This document shows positions 16,871 to 27,725 of a DNA stretch of 64,000 nt, one piece after another; the first letter of the stretch is position 1; every line of letters starts with the position of its first letter. Under the pieces are notes generated by a model. That model was not told the DNA's origin, made no database searches, and saw nothing but the letters and a program-made list of their open reading frames with translations. Position numbers and translations under genes: made by a program. Source of the stretch: an uncultured Bacteroidales bacterium. Its GTDB lineage: Bacteria; Bacteroidota; Bacteroidia; Bacteroidales; F082. Location of the stretch: positions 1-64,000 of the forward strand of contig ONKA01000015.1 of NCBI GenBank assembly GCA_900318265.1. Direction: 5' to 3'.

Positions 16871-17605
16871 TCATCTCAACTGCACTCGAACCGCCAATGG
16901 CCGATGGTCGGATGCCTCGGGCTCGTCGATGACATGCGAGTCGATGGCTTCAGCACGGCCGTTGAACACGCCGACGTAGTCAATGCACTCTGTCGGCTCG
17001 TCGGCAGGGTAGGTGGCCTCTTCGCCAGAAAAGATAGTGAAATACTGCGTCATCACCTTGAGCAACTCCGAGTCAGGGGTGTCGTTCCAATCACCGGCAA
17101 GAAGGAACGGCTTCTGCCATCGTTGGGCCTCCTCAACGATGAGCGGGACCGATGCCAAGCGTTGCGCCTCGTCGAGGTCGAGATGGGTGCAGGCAATTAC
17201 ATAATCTTCCAACTCTACTACCAAAAGCACTCGGGACTCTTCACCGGGCAAGGGAATGCGTTTGGTACTCACTGGCATCTCGCGAGTGAGGATGCCCACA
17301 CCATATTGGCCGCCATCATACTCGATGGCAGCGCCAAACACTTGATGATAACCTGTACGGCTAGCCAACTCGTCTAGTTGGTCACGATGTTCGCTTCGTC
17401 CCGTCATGCTGTCCAGCTCTTGAAGGGCTACCACATCAGGCTGTTGTTGGACAATCACAGCGGATGTTCGGTTGTAGTCCACAACCAGGTCCATGCCCGC
17501 GCAATGGCGCACGTTGTAGCTCATGATTTGCAGCTGCTGGTTTTGCCCAGTTGAGGTCAATACCATACCCAACAGCAATACTATAAAAACGACTTTCTTT
17601 CTCAT
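16871..17605 (-). CDS. Secreted endonuclease/exonuclease/phosphatase-family protein
   Basis: 244 residues. Signal peptide 1-21 (MRKKVVFIVLLLGMVLTSTGQ), then a compact EEP fold. Motifs in order are IMSYNVRHC (metal-site Asn), VVALQELDS (catalytic Glu), ACTHLDLD, LLAGDWNDTPDS (Asp/Asn pair), and the C-terminal ASDHRPLAV (Asp-His). The family includes DNases, sphingomyelinases and phosphatases; the substrate cannot be told apart here. The start is set by a TATCTTTG element at 17629-17636, which lies inside the longer possible frame. Periplasmic or exported. Confidence 0.88.
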   Translation of the reverse strand: MRKKVVFIVLLLGMVLTSTGQNQQLQIMSYNVRHCAGMDLVVDYNRTSAVIVQQQPDVVALQELDSMTGRSEHRDQLDELASRTGYHQVFGAAIEYDGGQYGVGILTREMPVSTKRIPLPGEESRVLLVVELEDYVIACTHLDLDEAQRLASVPLIVEEAQRWQKPFLLAGDWNDTPDSELLKVMTQYFTIFSGEEATYPADEPTECIDYVGVFNGRAEAIDSHVIDEPEASDHRPLAVRVQLR

Positions 17606-17628
17606 ATTTGGATGGCGTTTTTCTGCGT

Positions 17629-17636
17629 CAAAGATA
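17629..17636 (-). promoter_or_regulatory. Bacteroidota -7 element for the EEP gene
   Basis: Minus-strand TATCTTTG located 23 bp before the ATG at 17605; it fixes the start downstream of the earlier in-frame ATG. Confidence 0.6.
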
Positions 17637-17721
17637 TAAAAAATCCTAAAAATGAAGAAAAACTGCATTTTTAACAAAGATTTAGACTCTTTTGTTGTTT
17701 ATTGTAAACCAATAACATACC

Positions 17722-17763
17722 CGACAACAAACGACAACAAACGACTACTGTCGACTACAAACG
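17722..17763. repeat. Four tandem 10-bp units, CGAC(A/T)AC-type
   Basis: CGACAACAAA, CGACAACAAA, CGACTACTGT and CGACTACAAA follow each other with an exact 10-bp period (one helical turn), ending 63 bp before the BECR-like gene. It looks like a stacked protein-binding site or iteron. TTGACA (17783-17788) and TTACTTTG (a near match to the -7 element) follow downstream. Confidence 0.6.
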
Positions 17764-17825
17764 TTTAATCAACGGCTTACTCTTGACAGACTCCGTTACT
17801 TTGCAGCATCAAAATCGAAAGTGCT

Positions 17826-18284
17826 ATGACGGACAAGAAACCATTCGACAAAGAACAATCAATCAAGATTCCATTTTCGGAATTGGTGGAACTGATTAAT
17901 CAAAAATGTGACTACAAGTTTGCCATCATTGACAACGAGGTGGATGAAGAATTAATGCTTTTGGCCAAAAAGGAAGGAATAGACTTGACGGGCTACAAGC
18001 ATGTGATAGAAACGAGCGGGACTAGTCACTCGCAAAACAGACACGGTGAGAATAGTAAAGATAGGGAGCTATTGACAGTGGAAGATTATTTCCTTATCCC
18101 GTATATTATCAAAAACCGAGATGCGGTGATTATTTCTCCATCTTTGACAAGAATACACAAAAACAGAGTATTCATTTACGAAAAGAAGATTGGTAATCAA
18201 TATGTCTATGTGGAAGAAATCAGAAGAGGAAGAAACAAGAGTTTGGCTTTTCAATCCCTTAGAAAGAGAAAAGCCCCCGAATAG
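17826..18284 (+). CDS. Small protein resembling phage-type BECR-fold nucleases (PBECR)
   Basis: 152 residues, basic at the C-terminus (SLRKRKAPE). The N-terminal 60 residues look like a helical domain. The C-terminal part has a His-rich turn (KHVIETSGTSHSQNRHGE, about 59-76), then LTVEDYFLIPYIIKNRDAV, a beta strand pair FIYEKKIGNQYVYVEEIRRG, and a conserved-looking basic end. This order matches my recollection of the phage Barnase-EndoU-ColicinE5/D-RelE-like families found at the end of head-morphogenesis proteins or alone in Bacteroidota. If correct it is a ribonuclease-like domain; no immunity gene is visible. The tandem 10-bp repeats upstream and GC-rich element downstream suggest a small mobile or selfish unit. 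Function is inference. Confidence 0.5.
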   Translation: MTDKKPFDKEQSIKIPFSELVELINQKCDYKFAIIDNEVDEELMLLAKKEGIDLTGYKHVIETSGTSHSQNRHGENSKDRELLTVEDYFLIPYIIKNRDAVIISPSLTRIHKNRVFIYEKKIGNQYVYVEEIRRGRNKSLAFQSLRKRKAPE

Positions 18285-18295
18285 GAGGCTTTAAA
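18268..18295 (+). terminator. Hairpin overlapping the end of the BECR-like gene
   Basis: AAAGCCCCCGAATAGGAGGCTTT forms a stem of about eight pairs (AAAGCC/GGCTTT plus CC/GG) across the stop codon. There is no long T-run, so it could terminate weakly or be part of the structured element that follows. Confidence 0.45.
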
Positions 18296-18380
18296 GCGTT
18301 ATCGCGGAGGGTGTCATGCCGAAGCCAGTCCCTTACGTCTTGATAGTCCGCTGTTTTTCTATCCGTTTCCGCGACCAACT
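18296..18380. other. GC-rich structured element, unexplained
   Basis: Between the BECR-like gene and the recA promoter lies a GC-rich block bounded by inverted TCGCGGA (18302-18308) and TCCGCGA (18368-18374). It encloses GGTGTCATGCCGAAGCC and CTTACGTCTTGATAGTCC. The surrounding DNA is AT-rich. It matches no riboswitch or small RNA I recognise. The minus strand is open for about 35 codons here, but no start codon with a promoter is evident. The rest of the gap up to 18566 is AT-rich leader containing the recA promoter. Confidence 0.4.
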
Positions 18381-18464
18381 ATCTGCAAAAATACAACTTT
18401 TTCATAATACGCAAGTCTATTTGAGAAAAATAACCAAAAATAACGTCATCATGTCAAAAATTAC

Positions 18465-18472
18465 TATCTTTG
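18465..18472 (+). promoter_or_regulatory. Bacteroidota -7 element for recA
   Basis: TATCTTTG followed by TCCC, about 95 bp before the ATG at 18567 and in an AT-rich leader. No SOS-type palindrome was recognised. Confidence 0.6.
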
Positions 18473-18566
18473 TCCCTTATTAATGAACGCGCAAAGCGAA
18501 TTTGAATCTTTGAATTTTAAATCTTTAAATCATCTTAAATACTAACTAATTAAAACCCCCACAATC

Positions 18567-18602
18567 ATGACTACAGAAAAAACACAAGAAGAAGCTGCAT
18601 AA
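18567..18602 (+). pseudogene. Detached 5' end of recA (11 codons then stop)
   Basis: ATG ACT ACA GAA AAA ACA CAA GAA GAA GCT GCA TAA encodes [11 protein letters not shown], a typical acidic/polar start of Bacteroidota RecA. It terminates immediately before the sequence AACATTGAGAAGAGC that encodes the conserved NIEKSFGKG of RecA in another frame. The normal intervening codons (the helix equivalent to KLKALQLTLD) appear to be missing, and the junction is out of frame. Confidence 0.6.
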
Positions 18603-18633
18603 CATTGAGAAGAGCTTTGGCAAGGGAAGCATC

Positions 18634-19551
18634 ATGCGTCTGGGCGCCGAGGCCGAGAAGATGGAGAGCATCTCCACCGGCTCCATCGGCCTGGACTACG
18701 CCCTCGGCGTGGGCGGTCTGCCGAAAGGCCGTATCATCGAGATCTATGGTCCCGAGAGCTCCGGTAAGACCACGCTGGCACTCCATGTCGTGGCAGAGGC
18801 CCAAAAGAAGGGTGGTATTGCCGCTTTCATCGACGCTGAGCATGCCTTCGACCGTTTCTATGCCGCTAAACTCGGCGTGGACGTGGAGAACCTCCTCATC
18901 TCACAACCCGACTATGGCGAGCAAGCCCTCGAAATCGCAGAGAACCTCATCCGCTCAGGCGCCATCGACGTCATCGTCGTCGACTCCGTGGCTGCCCTTA
19001 CGCCCAAGAGCGAGATTGAAGGCGAGATGGGCGACAGCAAGATGGGTCTCCAAGCCCGTTTGATGAGCCAAGCCATGCGTAAACTCACCGCTACCATCAA
19101 TAAGACGGGCTGCGTCTGCATCTTCATCAACCAGCTGCGCGAGAAGATCGGCGTGATGTTCGGCAATCCTGAAACGACCACGGGCGGCAATGCCCTGAAG
19201 TTCTATAGCTCTGTGCGTATAGACATCCGCAAGATCAGCCAGATCAAGGACGGTGAGAACGTCATGGGTAGCCGCGTGAAGGTGAAGGTCGTCAAGAACA
19301 AGGTGGCCCCGCCGTTCCGCAAGGCTGAATTCGACATCCTCTATGGTGAAGGCATCTCGCGTTCTGGTGAAATCGTTGACCTCGGTGTGGAGATGGGCAT
19401 CATCAAGAAGAGCGGCTCGTGGTTCAGCTACGGCGACTCCAAGCTCGCCCAAGGCCGCGACTCGGTCAAGAAACTCATCGAAGACAACCCGGAACTCGCC
19501 GACGAACTCGCAGCCAAGATCTTCGAGGCGTTGGAGAAGAGTGAAGAGTAA
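18634..19551 (+). CDS. recA: Recombinase A, N-terminally disrupted
   Basis: 305 residues from the first in-frame ATG. It covers the ATPase core with Walker A GPESSGKT (40-47), the Walker B-like [18 protein letters not shown]-binding loops around [15 protein letters not shown] and [13 protein letters not shown], and a normal acidic C-terminus (EALEKSEE). RecA catalyses homologous strand exchange and triggers the SOS response. Recognisable RecA coding extends upstream, in the same frame, to about 18604 ([11 protein letters not shown]), then runs into TGA at 18568 with no start. As written, the protein would lack the N-terminal helix and strand that dock neighbouring monomers in the filament. 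This is either a real deletion/frameshift or a sequencing/assembly error. Confidence 0.85.
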   Translation: MRLGAEAEKMESISTGSIGLDYALGVGGLPKGRIIEIYGPESSGKTTLALHVVAEAQKKGGIAAFIDAEHAFDRFYAAKLGVDVENLLISQPDYGEQALEIAENLIRSGAIDVIVVDSVAALTPKSEIEGEMGDSKMGLQARLMSQAMRKLTATINKTGCVCIFINQLREKIGVMFGNPETTTGGNALKFYSSVRIDIRKISQIKDGENVMGSRVKVKVVKNKVAPPFRKAEFDILYGEGISRSGEIVDLGVEMGIIKKSGSWFSYGDSKLAQGRDSVKKLIEDNPELADELAAKIFEALEKSEE

Positions 19552-19555
19552 TTTG

Positions 19556-19665
19556 GCTTCTGGCCTTTGGCCTCTGGCTTCTGGCAGCTTAATTGAGAGG
19601 GAAGTTATACCTTCTATTGAAGCTGCCAGCAGCCAAGAGCCAGTAGCCAGTAGCAAAACAAAAAC
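19556..19665. repeat. Long intergenic palindrome, GGCTTCTGGC family
   Basis: The left arm (about 19556-19590; TTGGCTTCTGGCCTTTGGCC followed by TCTGGCTTCTGGCAGCTT) is mirrored by the right arm (about 19619-19657; AAGCTGCCAGCAGCCAAGAG then CCAGTAGCCAGTAGC). A roughly 28-base AT-rich spacer lies between. It fills the gap between recA and the TPR lipoprotein gene, and may end recA transcription. Confidence 0.75.
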
Positions 19666-19669
19666 AACA

Positions 19670-20707
19670 ATGAAAAACAAATCCATCCTATTCCTTGGCC
19701 TGTTGCTCGCCCTCTTTGCCTGCGACAACACACCGAAACCTGAACCAGACAACACAGTCAAGGAACCCACGACTACCTTCACTGTGAATGAGGCCATCCA
19801 GCTGATTTCCGATTCCATTGTCATGGACAGCATGAATGCGAACCTCTATATACACCGTGCCAAGGCCTATTTTGCCAGTGAGCAAATCGGACAGGCCATG
19901 GTCGACATCAACAAGTCGCTGCAACTCGACCCCAATAATGTGGAGACCTACCTCTTGCTCGCCGATGTGTACTATGCCTTGGGTGACCAGGACAATATCG
20001 CCTCGACGCTGAACAAGGCGGTGGAAATCAACTCATTGGATGCGCGTCCGTTGGTGAAGTTGGCCGAACTTAACCTCTTGCAACAGAATTACAACCTCGC
20101 TTTTGCCTACGTTGACAAGGCTTTAGGCCTTGCCTCGTACAACCCCAAGGCATATTTCGTGAAAGGCATGTGCTATATGGTATCGAAGCAAGACACAGTC
20201 AACGCACTGAGGAACTTCCAACTGGCCTCGGAACAGGACGCGAACTTCTACGACCCCGTCGAGCAAATCAGCCGTATCTATGCCGTACAGCAGCCGCCAT
20301 ACGCAATGGATTATCTGCGCAAGGCACAACAGCAGTTCCCGGATATTCCGACACCACGCTATGAGTTGGCAATGTATCTCCAAAGTCATGGCGAGCCAGA
20401 GGAAGCCTTGGCGCATTACGATACGATTTTGATGAAATATCCTTATAATTACATCGTACTGTTCAACAAAGGCTACGTCAATTACGTCTACCTCATGGAT
20501 AACGAGGCTGCACTGGAATATTTCAATCGTGCCTTGACCATCAATCCTGCCTACATTGACGCCAAATACAACAAAGGCCGTGTGTTGGAACAGATGGGCG
20601 ACTATGCACAAGCCACTGAGATTTACAAGGACGTGCTTAAGACCCAACCTGACTATAAGTTGGCCATCGACGCCCTCAAACGCGTACAAAACCAAGAAAC
20701 TGAATAA
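19670..20707 (+). CDS. TPR-repeat lipoprotein
   Basis: 345 residues. The signal peptide ends in the lipobox LALFAC (Cys18). From about residue 50 onward there are seven to eight tetratricopeptide units, e.g. ANLYIHRAKAYFASEQIGQA, VETYLLLADVYYALGDQDN, YIVLFNKGYVNYVYLMDNEA and YIDAKYNKGRVLEQMGDYAQA. TPR lipoproteins usually scaffold envelope complexes; the partner here is unknown. The ATG at 19670 was chosen because the signal peptide begins there; the open frame further upstream is antisense-like noise within recA. Probably cotranscribed with the downstream uridine kinase gene, 12 bp away. Confidence 0.85.
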   Translation: MKNKSILFLGLLLALFACDNTPKPEPDNTVKEPTTTFTVNEAIQLISDSIVMDSMNANLYIHRAKAYFASEQIGQAMVDINKSLQLDPNNVETYLLLADVYYALGDQDNIASTLNKAVEINSLDARPLVKLAELNLLQQNYNLAFAYVDKALGLASYNPKAYFVKGMCYMVSKQDTVNALRNFQLASEQDANFYDPVEQISRIYAVQQPPYAMDYLRKAQQQFPDIPTPRYELAMYLQSHGEPEEALAHYDTILMKYPYNYIVLFNKGYVNYVYLMDNEAALEYFNRALTINPAYIDAKYNKGRVLEQMGDYAQATEIYKDVLKTQPDYKLAIDALKRVQNQETE

Positions 20708-20719
20708 AACCACCGAATC

Positions 20720-22387
20720 ATGCTCCAAGTTTATTGCATCAACAACAAGACGACGAAAGAGTTCAAGGAAGGCACGACTTTGCTTGAGATGCTGTCAGAG
20801 TTCGAGTTCGACAGGCCTTATCCCATCGTTTCAGCTAAGGTCAACAATGTGTCGCAAGGACTGAAGTTTCGCGTCTACAACAGTCGCGACGTTGAATTCC
20901 TTGACCTCACGCACCACACAGCGCGTTTGGTATACTTCAGATCCTTGGGCTTCCTGCTCTACAAGGCGGCTCAAGACCTTTTTCCAGGTAGCAAGCTGAA
21001 CATGGAGCACCCTATTTCCAAAGGTTTCTATTGCCGTATCAAGAAAAGCGATGGGGAAATACTTAATGGCAATGACATCGCTGCATTGAGACTGCGGATG
21101 AGGAACATAGTGTCCGACGACATACAGTTCCACCGCCACGAGGCGCGCATCGAGGACGCCATCGACATGTTTGGCAAGATGGGACAGCAGGATAAGGTGA
21201 AACTGTTTGAAACCAGTGGGAAAGCCTATACCGATTACTACACCTTGGAAGACACGGCGGACTATTATTATGGTCGCCTGGTGCCTTCTACGGGTTATCT
21301 CAACATCTGGGATATCGAAGCCTATCGCGATGGCATCTTGGTGCGCATCCCTGACAGGGACTATCCTGACCGTCTTGCCGAGATGCAGGACCAGCCCAAG
21401 ACCTTCGAGGTGTTTTCGGAGAGTCTGAAATGGAACGATATCATGGGGCTGAGCACGGTCGGCGACGTCAACCATGCCTGTCAAAACGGGATGGCACGCG
21501 AACTGGTGCAAGTGGCGGAGGCCTTGCAAGAGAAGAAAATCGTGCAGATTGCGGAGGAGATTGATCGTCGCTATCACAGCGAGAATCCTGTACGGCTGGT
21601 GCTCATCACTGGACCGAGCAGCAGCGGCAAGACCACCTTCTGCAGCCGTGTGAGCATCCAGCTGAAGGCCTGCGGACTGAAGCCCATCTCGTTCTCGACG
21701 GACGACTATTTCGTCAATCGTGTGGACACACCTAAGCTTCCCGATGGCACTTACGACTTCGATAACTTTGATACTGTCGACCACGCTGCTCTTGAGCGTG
21801 ACCTACTGGCCTTGCTGAGAGGAGAGGAGATAGAAGTGCCTGAGTACAACTTTGTGACGGGTATTCGTGAATACAACGGCAAGAAGTTGCAACTGAAGCC
21901 AGGCTGCGTCTTGTTACTCGAAGGCATTCACGCCCTCAATCCCATGCTCACGGATCAGATTCCCGAGTCAACCAAGTTCCGTATCTTCATCTCCACCTTG
22001 ACCAGCACGGCCTTGGACGATCACAACACCATCCCGACAGACGACAATCGCCTGTTGCGCCGTATCGTGCGCGACTACAACAAGGGTGCTTTCTCGGCTC
22101 GTCAGACCATCAGCCAATGGGCCAGCGTGCGTGCTGCCGAGGAGAAATGGATCTATCCTTTCCAAGAGAATGCTGATGTGATGTTTAATTCGGCCTATCT
22201 GCTTGAGTTCGCCGTCATGCGCAACCATGCCGAGAGCATTTTGGCCACCGTGCCGAACAACTGTCCCGAATACACCGAGGCGCATCGTCTGTTGCGTTTC
22301 CTGCATTATTTCACGCCTGTCTCCGACAAGGAGATTCCGGCCACATCCATGCTGCGCCAGTTCATCGGCGGCAGCAGCTTTATGTAA
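20720..22387 (+). CDS. Uridine kinase-like nucleoside kinase with TGS/threonyl-tRNA-synthetase-like N-terminus
   Basis: 555 residues. It starts with a TGS-like domain (about 1-65), then a ThrRS second-additional-domain-like region (about 65-240; THHTARLVYFRSLGF, then DYYYGRLVPSTGYLNIWDIE). A phosphoribulokinase/uridine kinase domain follows, with P-loop GPSSSGKT at 298-305 and the uridine kinase motif STDDYFVNRVDTPKLPDGTYD at about 328-348. This three-part architecture is the standard 'nucleoside kinase' of Bacteroidota and some Firmicutes, phosphorylating uridine/cytidine in pyrimidine salvage. The role of the synthetase-like N-terminus is unknown. Confidence 0.88.
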   Translation: MLQVYCINNKTTKEFKEGTTLLEMLSEFEFDRPYPIVSAKVNNVSQGLKFRVYNSRDVEFLDLTHHTARLVYFRSLGFLLYKAAQDLFPGSKLNMEHPISKGFYCRIKKSDGEILNGNDIAALRLRMRNIVSDDIQFHRHEARIEDAIDMFGKMGQQDKVKLFETSGKAYTDYYTLEDTADYYYGRLVPSTGYLNIWDIEAYRDGILVRIPDRDYPDRLAEMQDQPKTFEVFSESLKWNDIMGLSTVGDVNHACQNGMARELVQVAEALQEKKIVQIAEEIDRRYHSENPVRLVLITGPSSSGKTTFCSRVSIQLKACGLKPISFSTDDYFVNRVDTPKLPDGTYDFDNFDTVDHAALERDLLALLRGEEIEVPEYNFVTGIREYNGKKLQLKPGCVLLLEGIHALNPMLTDQIPESTKFRIFISTLTSTALDDHNTIPTDDNRLLRRIVRDYNKGAFSARQTISQWASVRAAEEKWIYPFQENADVMFNSAYLLEFAVMRNHAESILATVPNNCPEYTEAHRLLRFLHYFTPVSDKEIPATSMLRQFIGGSSFM

Positions 22388-22389
22388 GA

Positions 22390-22468
22390 AGACGTGAGAC
22401 TACGTGACTTCGGGACTTCGAGACGTAATCAAGTCCCGCAGTCCCGTGTCCCGCAGTCTCGGAGTCAA
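22390..22468. repeat. Intergenic imperfect palindrome, CGGGACT family, copy 2
   Basis: GTGAGACTACGTGACTTCGG and GGACTTCGAGAC on the left pair with AGTCCCGCAGTCCCG and TCCCGCAGTCTCGGAGTC on the right. Same family as the element at 7202-7290, between uridine kinase and nadE. Confidence 0.75.
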
Positions 22469-22487
22469 AAACAAAATATTAAACAAT

Positions 22488-23237
22488 ATGAATACTTTCG
22501 ATCCCAAAAAAGTAAAAGACCAAGTCGTGCAATGGATTCGCGACTGGTTTGAAGTGAACGGAAAAGACTGTAACGCCGTCATCGGCATCTCTGGCGGCAA
22601 GGACAGCAGCGTCGTCGCCGGCCTTTGTGCCGAAGCCCTTGGCGTGGACCGCGTCATCGGCGTGACAATGCCCAATGGCGTGCAACCCGACATCGACGAC
22701 AGCATGAAGCTCATCAACCACCTGGGCATCCGCTATTGCTGCGTCAACATCGGCGACACCTATAACACTTTGATTGCTGCCGTAAAGGAGCAACTTGGTA
22801 CTTTGGATGCCGAGGTTAGCCGTCAGACCACGATTAACTTGCCGCCGCGTCTGCGTATGAGCACTTTGTATGCCGTCTCGCAGTCGATGAACGGCCGTGT
22901 GGCCAACACCTGCAACCTCTCCGAGGACTGGGTGGGCTATTCAACGCGCTATGGCGACGCCGCTGGTGACTTTGCTCCTTTGGGCGGTCTTACCGTGCAG
23001 GAAGTCAAGGCAATAGGGAAAGAGTTGGGGCTACCCATCGAGTTGGTGGAGAAGACGCCTTCTGATGGCCTTACCAACAAGAGCGATGAGGACAACCTTG
23101 GATTCACCTACGCCGTGTTGGACAACTACATCCGCACTGGCGTCTGCAACGATCCCAAGACCAAGGCCCTTATCGATCACAAGCACATCACCAACCTCTT
23201 CAAACTGCAGCCGATACCGCATTTCGAGATGAAGTGA
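22488..23237 (+). CDS. nadE: NH3-dependent NAD+ synthetase
   Basis: 249 residues. Adenylates nicotinate adenine dinucleotide and amidates it to NAD+. The PP-loop SGGKDSS lies at 35-41, and the C-terminal family motif EKTPSDGLTNKSDEDNLGFTY at about 185-206. It lacks an N-terminal glutaminase domain, so ammonia is the expected nitrogen donor. The start MNTFDPKKVKDQVV is chosen because the longer frame runs through the palindromic repeat upstream. Confidence 0.94.
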   Translation: MNTFDPKKVKDQVVQWIRDWFEVNGKDCNAVIGISGGKDSSVVAGLCAEALGVDRVIGVTMPNGVQPDIDDSMKLINHLGIRYCCVNIGDTYNTLIAAVKEQLGTLDAEVSRQTTINLPPRLRMSTLYAVSQSMNGRVANTCNLSEDWVGYSTRYGDAAGDFAPLGGLTVQEVKAIGKELGLPIELVEKTPSDGLTNKSDEDNLGFTYAVLDNYIRTGVCNDPKTKALIDHKHITNLFKLQPIPHFEMK

Positions 23238-23244
23238 AAAACAT

Positions 23245-23276
23245 AATTGTCAATTATCAATTATCAATTATCAATT
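23245..23276. repeat. 7-bp tandem repeat TCAATTA
   Basis: About four copies of TCAATTA in a row between nadE and the thioesterase gene. Read in frame it would encode an NYQLSI-type repeat, which creates an artificial N-terminal extension on the thioesterase. The true start is taken at 23280. Confidence 0.75.
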
Positions 23277-23279
23277 GGA

Positions 23280-27694
<4,415 letters not shown>

Positions 27695-27696
27695 AA

Positions 27697-27723
27697 AAAA
27701 GGCGCTCAACCGAGCGCCTTTTG
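27697..27723. terminator. Bidirectional intrinsic terminator
   Basis: AAAAGGCGCTC-AACC-GAGCGCCTTTT is a perfect stem with A- and T-tracts on both sides, between the convergent beta-galactosidase and arginine deiminase genes. Confidence 0.9.
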
Positions 27724-27725
27724 TT

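Noticed and set aside
17722-17763. CRISPR array
   Set aside because: Repeats are directly abutting 10-mers with no spacers and no cas genes in the window.
17826-18284. Classical toxin-antitoxin pair
   Set aside because: No second small gene with its own start is present within the flanking gaps, so no antitoxin can be supported.
18296-18380. Cobalamin or other known riboswitch upstream of recA
   Set aside because: None of the conserved core boxes were recognisable, and recA is not a usual riboswitch target.
18571-18602. Programmed frameshift in recA at the A-run
   Set aside because: The frames would need a +1 (or -2) shift and the A-run is not in the phase of a classical -1 slippery heptamer; missing codons are also not restored by a shift.
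18605-19063. 152-codon plus-strand frame overlapping the start of recA
   Set aside because: Out of frame with RecA, Ser/Arg/Pro-rich translation, no family match; not a missing N-terminus.
18955-19833. 292-codon minus-strand frame across recA and the palindrome
   Set aside because: Antisense shadow with no promoter, crossing an intergenic repeat.
20831-21784. 317-codon minus-strand frame inside the uridine kinase gene
   Set aside because: Antisense shadow, no domain or promoter.
23247-23279. N-terminal extension of the thioesterase (NYQLSI)
   Set aside because: The residues are merely translated TCAATTA repeats; the hot-dog domain begins after the ATG at 23280.
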